A stretch of DNA of 64,000 nt, taken from contig CAVZNQ010000013.1 in the NCBI GenBank assembly GCA_963776665.1, positions 310,001 to 374,000 on the forward strand. Direction: 5' to 3'. Shown piece after piece: positions 7,913 to 16,999 of this stretch; position 1 is the stretch's first letter, and the number at the start of each line of letters is the position of its first letter. The position numbers and the translations under genes are program-made. The notes beneath the pieces were generated by a model. It ran no database searches. It saw only the letters and a list, made by a program, of their open reading frames with translations, and had not been told where the DNA came from. Source of the DNA: Roseiarcus sp963776665. GTDB taxonomy: Bacteria > Pseudomonadota > Alphaproteobacteria > Rhizobiales > Beijerinckiaceae.

Positions 7913-8890
7913 CTAGTTCCAGCCGTTGATCTGGACCACCGCGGGCGTAAGGATGGCTGCGAACAGGCCCGGAAGGAAGAAGAGGATCATCGGCACGGTG
8001 AGCGTCGGTGGGAGCGCCGCGGCCTTTTTCTCCGCGAGCGTCATCCGGTGGTCGCGGCTCTCCTGGCTCAGGACCCGAAGCGCCGCGCCGAGCGGCGTGC
8101 CGTAGCGCTCGGACTGCGAAAGGACGGTGGTCAGCGAGCGAATCGACTCGAGCCCGGTTCGCAGGCCGAGATTTTCGAACGCGATCCTCCGTTCCGCGAG
8201 ATAAGACATCTCGGCCGCGAGCAGGCTCATTTCCTCGGCCATCGAAACGCTCTCGATGCCGATCTCCTGACTGACCTTGCGCACCGCATGTTCGATCGAC
8301 ATGCCCGATTCGGCGCAGATCAGCAGCAGATCGAGGGTATTGGGGAATGCGCGCTCGAGTTCCTTCTTCCGCTTGACGGTCTTGTTGCGCAGGAAGAGCT
8401 CGGGCGCCTTGATGCCGATATAGCTCGCCGCGATGGCGACGCCGATCTTGATCATCACCGGCTGATTCCACTTGATGATCAGGAATTCATAGACCGTGAC
8501 GACGAGGAAAAATGCGATCGGGGCCGCAAGGCGAAACGCCAGAAAGGCGTATTCCGCCCCTGCGCCGCGAAAGCCGGCCATCGCCAATTGTATCTTGGCC
8601 TTTTCGGTGCTGAGCCAGCTGGTGAGATTGAGGGATTCCACCAGTTGCTTGACAAGACCGCTTGGCCTCACCCTGAGCGTGGTCTTGCTCTGAGCGGCCT
8701 GGAGACGCTCGCGCTCGCGCGCCCGGATCCGCTCGCGTTCCGAGCTGACCGCCTTGATGCGGCGCGACAACGTGTCCGGCTGGAGCCAGGGCATTCCGGC
8801 GGTGAGGACGGTCGCCGCCGAGCCGATCGCCGCGAACAGGACCGCCAGAAAATGAGCGTCCGAGAATTTTGCCAGCAGTTGGTCGAGCAT
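7913..8890 (-). CDS. tadC: Tad pilus assembly membrane protein TadC
   Basis: Inner-membrane platform protein of 325 residues, T2SF family. It has an N-terminal membrane helix (about 12-33), a helix pair near 155-190, the cytoplasmic GspF-like core (ERAFPNTLDLLLICAESGMSIEHAVRKV, then SERYGTPLGAALRVLSQESRDHRM) and a C-terminal helix (LTVPMILFFLPGLFAAILTPAVV). With TadB it forms the rotor on which the CpaF ATPase works. It follows tadB by 15 bases and is the last gene of the operon. Confidence 0.92.
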   Translation of the reverse strand: MLDQLLAKFSDAHFLAVLFAAIGSAATVLTAGMPWLQPDTLSRRIKAVSSERERIRARERERLQAAQSKTTLRVRPSGLVKQLVESLNLTSWLSTEKAKIQLAMAGFRGAGAEYAFLAFRLAAPIAFFLVVTVYEFLIIKWNQPVMIKIGVAIAASYIGIKAPELFLRNKTVKRKKELERAFPNTLDLLLICAESGMSIEHAVRKVSQEIGIESVSMAEEMSLLAAEMSYLAERRIAFENLGLRTGLESIRSLTTVLSQSERYGTPLGAALRVLSQESRDHRMTLAEKKAAALPPTLTVPMILFFLPGLFAAILTPAVVQINGWN

Positions 8891-8905
8891 GGGCCTGGGA
8901 CTCGT

Positions 8906-9889
8906 CTAGAAGTCGAACGCGATCATCTTTTTCATCATCGCGACCCCTATTCCCATCCAGCAGATGGCGATCACGGAAATCATGCGTCCGTGGCTTGTGG
9001 TCCACAACAATGAGACGTAATTGGGAGACGAGAAATAAAGCGCGCCGACGACGAGAAACGGCACCGCGCCGATGATCGCCGCCGATGCTTTCGCTTCCAT
9101 GGACATGGCGCTGATCTTTCCCTTCATCTTCCTGCGCTCACGCAGCACGCGGGAAAGATTGCCCATGGCTTCGGAAAGATTTCCGCCCGACTTGCCCTGG
9201 ATGGCGATGACGATCGAAAAGAAATTCGTTTCCGCGATCGGAACCCGCTGGGCCATCCGCTCGACCGCCTCCGGCAAGGTCATCCCGAGCGAGAGCGATT
9301 CGACAACCCGGCGGAACTCCGACTTGACCGGCACCGGACTTTCGGCCGCGGCGATCCGGATGGTGTCGCCGAGCGGCAGGCCGGACTTGATGCCGCGCAC
9401 GATGATGTCGATGGCGGTCGGAAAGTTGGCGATGAACTTGTTGATCCGTCGAATGCGCAGGCGGGCCAGGGTGAGCTGCGGCAGCCCGACCGTGCCGGTC
9501 ACGCCGACAAGAACCGCCAGCAACGCGCTTTTCGACTCGATGTAGGCGAAGGCGCTGAGGAACAAGCCGAGAGCGAGGCTTCCGAGCCAATACTGCCGCG
9601 TGCTGATCGAGAGCCCCGCCTGATCGATCCGGGCCGCCAGGCTGACCCGCTGCTTTCCTTTCTTTTCGATATCGCGAAGACCGTCGGCGATCTGCTTCTT
9701 GCGCGCCGCCCGATCGACGTTCGCGGACGCATTCTGCGCCTTCGCGTCGCTTCTCGCGACGGCGGCGCGGCGCTTGTCGGCTCGCGAGTCCCCGCCGACG
9801 AAAGCGAACGCCAGACCGCCGAATCCAATCGCCAGGCATCCCGCGACAACTATCGGATTGACCATCCCGAGCTTCCCTTTCCCGCTCAA
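8906..9889 (-). CDS. tadB: Tad pilus assembly membrane protein TadB
   Basis: Second T2SF-family platform protein, 327 residues. It opens with a membrane helix (VNPIVVAGCLAIGFGGLAFAF), has a helix pair around 100-140, the core FPTAIDIIVRGIKSGLPLGDTI, then AETNFFSIVIAIQGKSGGNLSEAMGNLS and a C-terminal helix region. The charged stretch between the first helices (about 35-80) is cytoplasmic by prediction. It starts 3 bases after cpaF ends, so translation is probably coupled. Confidence 0.92.
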   Translation of the reverse strand: MSGKGKLGMVNPIVVAGCLAIGFGGLAFAFVGGDSRADKRRAAVARSDAKAQNASANVDRAARKKQIADGLRDIEKKGKQRVSLAARIDQAGLSISTRQYWLGSLALGLFLSAFAYIESKSALLAVLVGVTGTVGLPQLTLARLRIRRINKFIANFPTAIDIIVRGIKSGLPLGDTIRIAAAESPVPVKSEFRRVVESLSLGMTLPEAVERMAQRVPIAETNFFSIVIAIQGKSGGNLSEAMGNLSRVLRERRKMKGKISAMSMEAKASAAIIGAVPFLVVGALYFSSPNYVSLLWTTSHGRMISVIAICWMGIGVAMMKKMIAFDF

Positions 9890-9892
9890 CGT

Positions 9893-11314
9893 CTACGCAG
9901 TTTCGGCGACTTCCGAGATGTCCAGCGCCGCGGCGAGGCGAGCCTCTTCGCCGTATATGCGCGCACGGTCCCAGAATCGCGGCCTCCCGATCCCGGTCGA
10001 CCGATGCCGTCCTTTCAGTTTGCCCTGAGCGTCTTCGCCGAGAATCTCGTAGAGGAAGAGATCCTGGGTGATGGCGACGTCGCCCTCCATTCCGATCACC
10101 TCCGTCACCTGGGTGATTCGGCGGGATCCATCGCGAAGACGCGCGGCTTGAATGATGACGTCGACCGAAGATGTGATCATTTCGCGGATCGTTTTCATCG
10201 GCAGCGCATAGCCGCCCATCGTGATCATCGATTCGAGGCGGCTCAGCGCTTCGCGCGGGGAGTTCGCATGCAACGTGCCCATCGAACCGTCATGGCCAGT
10301 GTTCATCGCCTGCAGGAGATCGAAGGCCTCAGGTCCCCGAACCTCGCCGACGATGATGCGTTCCGGCCGCATGCGCAGACAGTTCCTGACCAGGTCGCGC
10401 ATCGTGATCTGTCCGACGCCTTCGAGATTCGGCGGCCGCGTCTCGAGCCGCACGACATGGGGTTGCTGGAGCTGGAGCTCGGCCGCGTCCTCGCAGGTGA
10501 TGATCCGCTCGTCGACGTCGATATAGTTCGTCAGGCAGTTCAAAAGCGTCGTCTTGCCGGAGCCCGTGCCGCCCGAAATGAGGACGTTGCAGCGGACGCG
10601 GCCGATGACTTTGAGAATCTCGGCGCCGGGCGGGGAGATCGCGCCAAGCTTAACCAGTTGGTCGAGGGTCAGCTTGTCGCGCCTGAACTTGCGGATCGTC
10701 AGCGCCGCGCCGTCGATCGCCAGCGGCGGCGCGATGACGTTGACGCGCGAGCCGTCGAGCAGGCGGGCGTCGCAGATCGGCGAAGCTTCATCGACCCGGC
10801 GCCCCACCTGGCTCACGATCCGCTGGCAAATGTTCATCAGCTGCGCATTGTCGCGGAAACGGACATTGGTCAGCTGGATCTTGCCGCCGACTTCGATGAA
10901 GCATCGCCCCGGTCCATTGACCATGATGTCGGCGATGTCGTCGCGCGCGAGCAGCGGCTCGAGCGGACCGAAGCCGAGGACGTCGTTGCAGATATCGTCG
11001 AGCAGATCTTCCTGCTCGGCGATCGACAGCACCAAATTCTTGATCGTGACGATCTCGTGCACGATATCCCAAATCTCCTCCCGCGCGCTTTCGGGATCGA
11101 GTTTGGACAGTGCGGCGAGATCGATCGCCTCGATCAGCGCGCCAAAGATCAGGGATTTGGTCTGAAAATACGTCTCCGATCGCCGCTCGGTCTGAACGGG
11201 CGGGCTCGCGGCCTGCTGGGGCTTGGCCGGCTCGGCGACCGGGGCGGGCGCGGCGACGCGTGATCCGACGGGCTGGCCGCCGCCAAAGCCCGCACTCGCG
11301 CGCTTGCCGAACAT
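9893..11314 (-). CDS. cpaF: Tad pilus assembly ATPase CpaF/TadA
   Basis: Secretion ATPase of 473 residues that powers Flp pilus assembly. The N-terminal 45 residues are Pro/Ala-rich, followed by the domain with ADIMVNGPGRCFIEVGGKIQ, then the RecA-like core with Walker A GGTGSGKT (248-255), the Asp box ITCEDAAELQL, the Walker B region RIIVGEVRGPEAFDLLQAMNTGHDGSMGTLHANS and the His box. Length and order match CpaF proteins of Caulobacter and rhizobia. It lies 65 bases after cpaE and 3 bases before tadB. Confidence 0.96.
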   Translation of the reverse strand: MFGKRASAGFGGGQPVGSRVAAPAPVAEPAKPQQAASPPVQTERRSETYFQTKSLIFGALIEAIDLAALSKLDPESAREEIWDIVHEIVTIKNLVLSIAEQEDLLDDICNDVLGFGPLEPLLARDDIADIMVNGPGRCFIEVGGKIQLTNVRFRDNAQLMNICQRIVSQVGRRVDEASPICDARLLDGSRVNVIAPPLAIDGAALTIRKFRRDKLTLDQLVKLGAISPPGAEILKVIGRVRCNVLISGGTGSGKTTLLNCLTNYIDVDERIITCEDAAELQLQQPHVVRLETRPPNLEGVGQITMRDLVRNCLRMRPERIIVGEVRGPEAFDLLQAMNTGHDGSMGTLHANSPREALSRLESMITMGGYALPMKTIREMITSSVDVIIQAARLRDGSRRITQVTEVIGMEGDVAITQDLFLYEILGEDAQGKLKGRHRSTGIGRPRFWDRARIYGEEARLAAALDISEVAETA

Positions 11315-11379
11315 CGCTCAGATTCCTTTCCGCATACGCGAGCGTTCGGCGGAGACGGCGTGCGTCATCGGGAGGCCCG

Positions 11380-12654
11380 TCATGACCGCTTGCGCCCAAG
11401 TCTGGCGATGATCGGCTCGAGAACGCTTCGCTTGGGCTTGCGTACGTCCGTACGGCCCGCAAGCGCCGAGGCGAGATCGGCGAAGACCTGTGCGGTTTTT
11501 CCGTTCGGTTCGATTTCCGCGATCATCTGGCCATTGTTGGCCGACGCGCCGAACAGCTTCGCGTCGTGCGGGATGATCGCGGTCGGACCGGTCTCGACCG
11601 CCTTGGCGAATTCGGCGGCGCCGATCTCCGGCCGCTTGAGCATGCCGACTCCATTCAGGATCAGGCGCGGCGCAGCGTCGTTGAGGCGGGCCCCCTTCAC
11701 GTTGTCGATCAGGTTTTTCGCGTTGCGGAGATTGGCCAGATCCGGACTTGCGACGACGACGACCTCGTCCGCGGACACGAGGATTCGTCGAGCCCAGCCC
11801 GACCACAGATGCGGCACGTCAACCACGACCCACGGCGTCGACGCTCGCATGGCGTCGATGAGCGAATCGAACGACAACTCGGCAAAGTCATGGACGCGAT
11901 CGAGCGTGGCGGGCGCCGCCAGCAGACTGAGATGGTCGCCGCACTTGGAGAGCAAGCGGTCCACCAGCACGGCGTCGACGCGTTCCGGCGCGAACACCGC
12001 CTCGGCGACGCCCTGCGGCGGGTCCTGATTGTAGTCCAGCCCCGCGGTTCCGAACGCGAGATCGAAATCGGCGATGACCGTGGCCATCTCGGTGACCGAG
12101 GCGAGGCTCCAGGCCAGATTGTGGGCGACCGTCGACGCTCCGACTCCGCCCTTGGCGCCGACGACCGCGATCACCCGCCCAAGCGGCTTCGCGCCCGGCA
12201 CGCTGAACAGTTGCGACATCGCCTGGACAAAGTCGACGACGCCGAACGGCGTCACCAGATATTCGCTCACCCCCCGCGCGATGAGCTGTCGATAGAGAAC
12301 GATGTCGTTGAGCTTGCCAAGAACGACCACCTTGGTCCCGGCGTCGCAATATTGCGCCAGTTCCTCCAGTTGCTCGAGTAGGGCCTCTCGCCCATGGGGC
12401 GCCTCGAGAACGACCACATTGGGCGTCGGCGCGCTCTTATAGGCTTCGACCGCGGCCGGCGCGCCGCCCATGTTCAGCTTGATATGCGCCTTGGCCATTC
12501 GTCGATCGGAAATGGCCGCGCTGACCGTGGCGGCGAGATCGGGCGATTCGCAGAACACCTGGATCGATACGCGCGGCACCGGGTCGATTTGCGCGACGGG
12601 GCGATCCATCGGCGGCCCGTCGTCGGTTCCGCTGCCGGCGTAAAGCGCCTTCAT
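11380..12654 (-). CDS. cpaE: pilus assembly protein CpaE/TadZ
   Basis: MinD/ParA-like localisation factor of 424 residues that places the Tad machine, often at a pole. An N-terminal receiver-like domain (about 28-150, with VVVLEAPHG and VVVLGKLNDIVLYRQLIARGVSEYLVTP) lacks a clear phosphorylation aspartate, and a deviant Walker A motif GAKGGVGAST (166-175) follows, in which the usual GKT is changed. This is normal for CpaE, so its ATPase is likely weak or altered. The gene starts 3 bases after cpaD. Confidence 0.92.
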   Translation of the reverse strand: MKALYAGSGTDDGPPMDRPVAQIDPVPRVSIQVFCESPDLAATVSAAISDRRMAKAHIKLNMGGAPAAVEAYKSAPTPNVVVLEAPHGREALLEQLEELAQYCDAGTKVVVLGKLNDIVLYRQLIARGVSEYLVTPFGVVDFVQAMSQLFSVPGAKPLGRVIAVVGAKGGVGASTVAHNLAWSLASVTEMATVIADFDLAFGTAGLDYNQDPPQGVAEAVFAPERVDAVLVDRLLSKCGDHLSLLAAPATLDRVHDFAELSFDSLIDAMRASTPWVVVDVPHLWSGWARRILVSADEVVVVASPDLANLRNAKNLIDNVKGARLNDAAPRLILNGVGMLKRPEIGAAEFAKAVETGPTAIIPHDAKLFGASANNGQMIAEIEPNGKTAQVFADLASALAGRTDVRKPKRSVLEPIIARLGRKRS

Positions 12655-12657
12655 CGA

Positions 12658-13395
12658 TCACTGTCCCCCGCCGCCGACTTGCGTCCCAATTGGGACCAGC
12701 ACGGTGTCCTTCCATTGCGTGCCCGGATCCTGGCCGTTGCGGACGGCCTCGATGGCTCTGGTGCGCATCTCGACGTCGGAAGGCCCAAGCGCGCGCGGCT
12801 GGACGAAATCGCGCGGGTCGTCGACTTGGGCCGCGATCACCGATTGGCTGGCGCAGCCGAAGTTCGAGTACGGCTCGTTCTTCCACCCTTCTACCGATGA
12901 TCCCGAAGCAAGGTCCTCGGGCCACTGGCCGCATGCCGTCGGCACCGTCGCCTTGACTCCGATGAACGTAAGCCGAATCGGCGCCGCCGCGCCCCTGTCC
13001 GGCGTGGCATAGGTTCCAAACATGACCCTGCCGTTGGCGCCGGCGCGGACGAGCGCCGCGCGGACCTCATGAACAGCTCTCGAATCGGCCCCGGTCCCAA
13101 CAGGGGCGAGAATTGCGATGTCGCCCGAGCCATAGTGGCGATATCGCTGGGCAAAGGCGCGAATGTTGTCGAGCGAGCGCGTGTCGAGCGAGCCGCCAAC
13201 CGCAAAGACGTCGATGCTCGTCGGGGCCGACGCGAGAACGATTGGGTGGCGCTCCTGAAAATCGCCCGGGAATGCCGGAGCCGTGGACGCATAATCGACC
13301 CCGCAGGCGCTGAGGGCGGCAGCCGCCGCCACGGCGAAACCCAAACTCAACGCCCGGCCCGCGAACACGTGTCGTCGATCAGGAAAAGCGGCCAT
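12658..13395 (-). CDS. cpaD: Tad pilus lipoprotein CpaD
   Basis: Outer-membrane-associated lipoprotein of 245 residues. A signal peptide with a hydrophobic run (ALSLGFAVAAAAALSAC) ends in the lipobox LSAC with Cys31 as the lipidated residue. The mature part has RHPIVLASAPTSIDVFAVGG and the CpaD signature region YSNFGCASQSVIAAQVDDPRDFVQPR. It is thought to act as pilotin or stabiliser for the secretin CpaC. The gene starts 50 bases after cpaC and is followed at once by cpaE. Confidence 0.9.
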   Translation of the reverse strand: MAAFPDRRHVFAGRALSLGFAVAAAAALSACGVDYASTAPAFPGDFQERHPIVLASAPTSIDVFAVGGSLDTRSLDNIRAFAQRYRHYGSGDIAILAPVGTGADSRAVHEVRAALVRAGANGRVMFGTYATPDRGAAAPIRLTFIGVKATVPTACGQWPEDLASGSSVEGWKNEPYSNFGCASQSVIAAQVDDPRDFVQPRALGPSDVEMRTRAIEAVRNGQDPGTQWKDTVLVPIGTQVGGGGQ

Positions 13396-13445
13396 CAGAG
13401 GTGTCTTTCTCGGTTCTGGGAATCCCGGGCCGAAGGCGGCAAGGT

Positions 13446-14951
13446 CTACTGGGTGATGAATCCGATCTTTCCTGCGTAGCCCGGCATCGGTTGAAGCGAT
13501 TCTGATGTCGAGTAGATGCGGTTGACGCGGCCGAGGAACCAGGTTTGCGGATCGCTGGCGTCCTGGAAGTTCTGGTCCGGCCGAACGATCTGGTTGGGAT
13601 CAATCGCGTGCACGATGTAGGGGGTCACGACGATCATCAATTCGGTCTCGTTGCGCTGATAGTCGCGCGACCGGAAAAGAGCGCCGAGGATCGGGACGTT
13701 CATCAGCGCCGGAAAGCCGTTGACCGCCTGCTGCGTCTGGGTGCTGATCAGGCCGGCCGAGGCGATCGATCCGCCCGAGGGCAATTCGACGGTGGTCGTA
13801 TTGTTCCGGGTCCGGAACCCCGGGATCGAGATGCCGCTGTAGGTGATCTGCGTTGCGTAATCGACGTCCGTGACTTCGGTGGCGATCCGCAACTGGATGC
13901 GTCCTTGCGACAGGACGACCGGGGTGAAATTCAGCGTCACGCCATAAGGCTGCTGGATGAAACCATATTGGCAAGTCGGATTGCACTGGACGTTATTGAG
14001 AATGGGTATCGTGCCGCCGGCGAGGAATTTTGCGCTTTCGCCCGAAACCGCCGTGACCGTCGGCTCGGCGAGCGTGTGGGCGACCCCTTGCCGCTCGAAC
14101 GCCTGGAGGGTCGCGCTAAAACTCGAGCCGCCCTTGACCCAATTCAGCATCCCCTCCGAGGCGGCGACAGCGCCGTTGATCGCGAACGGATTGTCGAGGG
14201 TGAAGCTTCCGTTTGGCCCGGTCCCGCTCATGGAGACGCCGAGCTGCTTGATGATTTCGCGCCGGATCTCGGCCACCGTGACCCGCAGGCTCACCTGGTC
14301 GGCCCCGCGGATGGTGAGAGAATTGATGACCCTTCCGTGCGAGCCGCTGGCGTTCGCGCCCGTTCCGCCGGACCCGCTTCCGCTGGGGCTGAGGGAAATG
14401 GAGACGCTGCCAGCGCCCGATTGCGACGGCGCGGCCGCATCGTCGACGAAGCCGGAAGCGATATCGAGCGCCTTCTGGGCCTCTTCGGCCGACGCGACGG
14501 ATCCGGTGAGGATGATCTTGTCTGCGACCGTGCGGACGTGAATGTCGTTGTCGGGAATCGCGGCGTTGAGGAGGCTTGACAATTCGCCGACGTCGCGGCC
14601 GACGGAGACTTCAATGGTCGCTATTTTTCGTCCGTCTCGCGCCAATGCGAAAATGCTGGTCTGGCCGTTGGCGACGCCGGAAATATAGACCCGCCTGGCT
14701 GAGCGCACGATCGCGTTGGCGATCTTGGGGTCGCCAACATAGATTTCGCCAGCCTCCTCGGGCAGGTCGACAATCACGGACTTGCCGACTCCCAATTGCA
14801 GGTTCCTGGCCGCCCGGTCTGATGCGCCGCTCGATCGCGCCGAATCGCCGGGGTCCGCGGCGCAGACGATCGAAGCTGGCGCGAGCGCCAGGAGCGCCGC
14901 GACGACGCTGACGGCGAACCTCGGCCGGCGCTGAATGCGATCGGAGGTCAT
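13446..14951 (-). CDS. cpaC: Tad pilus secretin CpaC/RcpA
   Basis: Outer-membrane secretin of 501 residues forming the pilus exit channel. A signal peptide (hydrophobic residues about 12-31, ending near VCAADP) precedes the pilus/secretin N domain (GKSVIVDLPEEAGEIYVGDPKIAN), a BON-type module (about 125-175), and the secretin domain with the VTAVSGESAKFLAGG region, TPVVLSQGRIQLRI, LPSGGSIASAGLIS and the C-terminal ELMIVVTPYIV. A Ser/Gly-rich linker interrupts the N region near 180-205. The gap to cpaB is 46 bases. Confidence 0.94.
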   Translation of the reverse strand: MTSDRIQRRPRFAVSVVAALLALAPASIVCAADPGDSARSSGASDRAARNLQLGVGKSVIVDLPEEAGEIYVGDPKIANAIVRSARRVYISGVANGQTSIFALARDGRKIATIEVSVGRDVGELSSLLNAAIPDNDIHVRTVADKIILTGSVASAEEAQKALDIASGFVDDAAAPSQSGAGSVSISLSPSGSGSGGTGANASGSHGRVINSLTIRGADQVSLRVTVAEIRREIIKQLGVSMSGTGPNGSFTLDNPFAINGAVAASEGMLNWVKGGSSFSATLQAFERQGVAHTLAEPTVTAVSGESAKFLAGGTIPILNNVQCNPTCQYGFIQQPYGVTLNFTPVVLSQGRIQLRIATEVTDVDYATQITYSGISIPGFRTRNNTTTVELPSGGSIASAGLISTQTQQAVNGFPALMNVPILGALFRSRDYQRNETELMIVVTPYIVHAIDPNQIVRPDQNFQDASDPQTWFLGRVNRIYSTSESLQPMPGYAGKIGFITQ

Positions 14952-14997
14952 GAACCGGGCTCCGTCTGTGGACAGCAGGCGACGAACAGGGAGCGGC

Positions 14998-15807
14998 TCA
15001 CCGGGCGGCCTGCTGCGCCGCGCCGAAGCGGACGACGGTCAGACCCGCCTTCCCTCCGCCATCGGAGTCGACAACGGTCCGGGCCGGTCCGCCGCTGTCG
15101 ACGAGGCTGCGGAGCGCGAGATGAAGAAGCGAATTGCCGGCCTGCTGGGCGAGAATGATCAGGTTGACCTGATCCGGATCGAGTTCGAGCGTCGCGTTGG
15201 CTCCGGTGATGACTTTCTTGCCGTTCTGCTCCTCTACGTTCTGGCCGATCGCCAGGACGCGGACATTGGCGAGGATGGTCTGCGCCGTCATGACTTCGAC
15301 CCCGCGCGCCTTCGTGGCGTCCTCGTCGCGGGCGAGACGGACGACGTCGACCCGATCGTTGGGGAGAATGAATCCGCCGGCCGAAGAATCGCCGCCGTTG
15401 TCGATCTTGATCGCCACGGCGCGCTTTCCTGTCGGCAAGATCGCCGACATGAACCCGCCGGCTCCCGCCTTGACGAGCTTGTCGTGCCGAATCGGTTCGC
15501 CGCGCATGAACGCGACCCGCGTCATCGCGCCGTTCACGTCTTCGAGCGCATCCGGCTTTGCCGACTTGGTGATCATGAATTCCGAGACCGCGGCTTTCGG
15601 CCAGGCCTGCCAGGCCGTTGCGCCGTCGTTGACCAGCGTTCCCATCGGCAGATCCTGACCGGCCACGAGAACCTGCTCGACGTCCAACTTCGGCGGAGCC
15701 GCGGCGGAGGGGCTCGGCGCCGAGCTTGGGGCGCTGCCGAGGAAAATGTAGGTCGCTCCGAACGCCAGAATCGCGATGGTCCCGACGATGATCAGCTTCC
15801 GGTTCAT
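14998..15807 (-). CDS. cpaB: Flp pilus assembly protein CpaB/RcpC
   Basis: Periplasmic protein of 269 residues with an N-terminal membrane anchor (KLIIVGTIAILAFGATYIFLG), a Ser/Pro/Ala linker, a SAF domain (VLVAGQDLPMGTLVNDGATAWQAWP) and an RcpC domain (LPNDRVDVVRL, GANATLELDPDQVNLIILAQQAGN). It is thought to contact the secretin and peptidoglycan. The ATG at 15807 was chosen because GAAGGG lies about 10 bases before it and the membrane helix then starts at residue 4; an ATG at 15858 is in frame but lacks a ribosome site. Confidence 0.9.
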   Translation of the reverse strand: MNRKLIIVGTIAILAFGATYIFLGSAPSSAPSPSAAAPPKLDVEQVLVAGQDLPMGTLVNDGATAWQAWPKAAVSEFMITKSAKPDALEDVNGAMTRVAFMRGEPIRHDKLVKAGAGGFMSAILPTGKRAVAIKIDNGGDSSAGGFILPNDRVDVVRLARDEDATKARGVEVMTAQTILANVRVLAIGQNVEEQNGKKVITGANATLELDPDQVNLIILAQQAGNSLLHLALRSLVDSGGPARTVVDSDGGGKAGLTVVRFGAAQQAAR

Positions 15808-16154
15808 GAAACGACGGCCCTTCAAAACGCCGACCCGCACCCGAGCGGATTTAGACATCGCAATTGTCAAAGTACGGTTAATTGAAAGTATCGAATTGAC
15901 TATTAACGTGTCGAAACGCCTTACAATCGGCGTACGATTTGACGGAAACAACTACGTTGCTGCTGTGGCGTTCCGTAGAGACGCAGCGATGCTTTCGTTG
16001 CGCCCGTCTTTGACTGGCAAAGTACTGAAAAGAAGTTGGTCTTGAAATTCAAGAGCGTCCGCAGGGCTCTCCAAAGGTATCCCGAGGCTTTCAGGGGCAG
16101 AGGGGTCGGCCGGCCCTGAAGGGACCGAAGGGAATTGGTCCGCGCTCCTCCAGC
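15808..16154. other. intergenic region between cpaA and cpaB
   Basis: These 347 bases hold no supported gene. The part next to cpaB (about 15855-15960) is notably AT-rich for this genome and has TTAACC on the minus strand, so a separate promoter for the cpaB-tadC genes is plausible. A small palindrome CTTGAAATTCAAG lies at 16041-16053. I see no confident -35/-10 pair. Confidence 0.4.
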
Positions 16155-16667
16155 CTAGATTGCGGCCGCCCAGATGCCGGAGCCCGGATACTGCATCAAT
16201 CCGGCCGCCGCCAACGCGATCCCGTAGGGCACGCCCGATTTGCTGTCGTGCAGCCGCGCGACCCAAGGGACGCGTCCAAGCCCAGCGGGCAGCGGCGCCA
16301 TCCGTGCGCCCAGGATGATGAGCGTCAGCACGCCGCCAAAGATCGCGGCGGCGACCCCGTAGTCGAGGATCGAGCTCCAGCCGAGCCACACCGCGGTCGC
16401 CGCGGCCAGTTTGGCGTCTCCGCCGCCGACCCAGCCAAGATTGAACATGACGAAAGCCAGCGCGAGGATCGCCAGGGCGCATGACATGTTGAGAAGGATA
16501 TCGGCGGCTGGCACGCCGAGCGGCGCCGCCAGGACGAGATAGCCGAGCGCGAGACTGACGCAGATTCGATTGGGGATGGTGAAGGTCAACAGGTCCATCG
16601 ACGCCGACAGAGCCATGAGCGCGGGAAAAAAGGCGAGCGCGGAAAGGTGGAGAAGCGTCGAAGTCAT
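16155..16667 (-). CDS. cpaA: prepilin peptidase CpaA/TadV
   Basis: Integral membrane aspartic protease of 170 residues (type IV prepilin peptidase family, short form without the methylase domain) that cleaves the Flp leader. The two catalytic aspartates are visible: Asp25 in SMDLLTFTIPNR and Asp84 in the GGGD motif of GWVGGGDAKLAAA. Five or six hydrophobic helices span the chain. It lies directly downstream of flp and is transcribed in the same direction. Confidence 0.93.
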   Translation of the reverse strand: MTSTLLHLSALAFFPALMALSASMDLLTFTIPNRICVSLALGYLVLAAPLGVPAADILLNMSCALAILALAFVMFNLGWVGGGDAKLAAATAVWLGWSSILDYGVAAAIFGGVLTLIILGARMAPLPAGLGRVPWVARLHDSKSGVPYGIALAAAGLMQYPGSGIWAAAI

Positions 16668-16775
16668 TGTGCGCTGGTCGGTCTCGGTTCTGGGGGGCGA
16701 ATGTTGGTTGACCGGCGAGTGACGCCTCGCGGCGCGTCCCCCTCGCGACAGGGTTGCCGCCCACGGGGGCAGCGG

Positions 16776-16808
16776 TTCGCGCCGGCGAGGCGTGCGCGCC
16801 GGCGCGAA
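16776..16808 (-). terminator. strong hairpin downstream of flp
   Basis: TTCGCGCCGGC (16776-16786) and GCCGGCGCGAA (16798-16808) pair perfectly over 11 bases around an 11-base loop, 27 bases after the flp stop. No U-run follows, so it is more likely a partial terminator or a 3' block that stabilises the pilin mRNA against the rest of the operon. Confidence 0.55.
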
Positions 16809-16834
16809 GTTAGGCGAAAGTCGGCGGTCGCGCC

Positions 16835-16999
16835 TTACTTGAGCGTATTGCCGATTTCGGTGAACACCGTGCTGACCTTGGTGCCGACCGTTGACACCGC
16901 GGTGATGATGAAGACGGCGATGAGAGAGGCGATCAGCGCATACTCGATTGCGGTCGCGCCCGACTCGTTGGCGGCGAAGTTCTTGATGGATTTGAACAT
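16835..16999 (-). CDS. flp: Flp/Fap-type pilin
   Basis: Major pilin subunit of 54 residues. The leader MFKSIKNFAANESG is cut after Gly14, and the mature chain begins ATAIEYALIA with the required Glu at +5 and Tyr at +6, followed by a hydrophobic helix (LIASLIAVFIITAVSTV). The ATG at 16999 is preferred over a longer frame to 17035 because AGGAG sits 7 bases ahead and the leader has the usual length. It is the first gene of the pilus operon. Confidence 0.96.
   Translation of the reverse strand: MFKSIKNFAANESGATAIEYALIASLIAVFIITAVSTVGTKVSTVFTEIGNTLK

Noticed and set aside
7680..8471. N-terminal extension of the helicase gene by 264 codons
   Set aside because: The extension is low-complexity and lies antisense or out of frame to tadC; helicase homologues start near the ATG at 7679.
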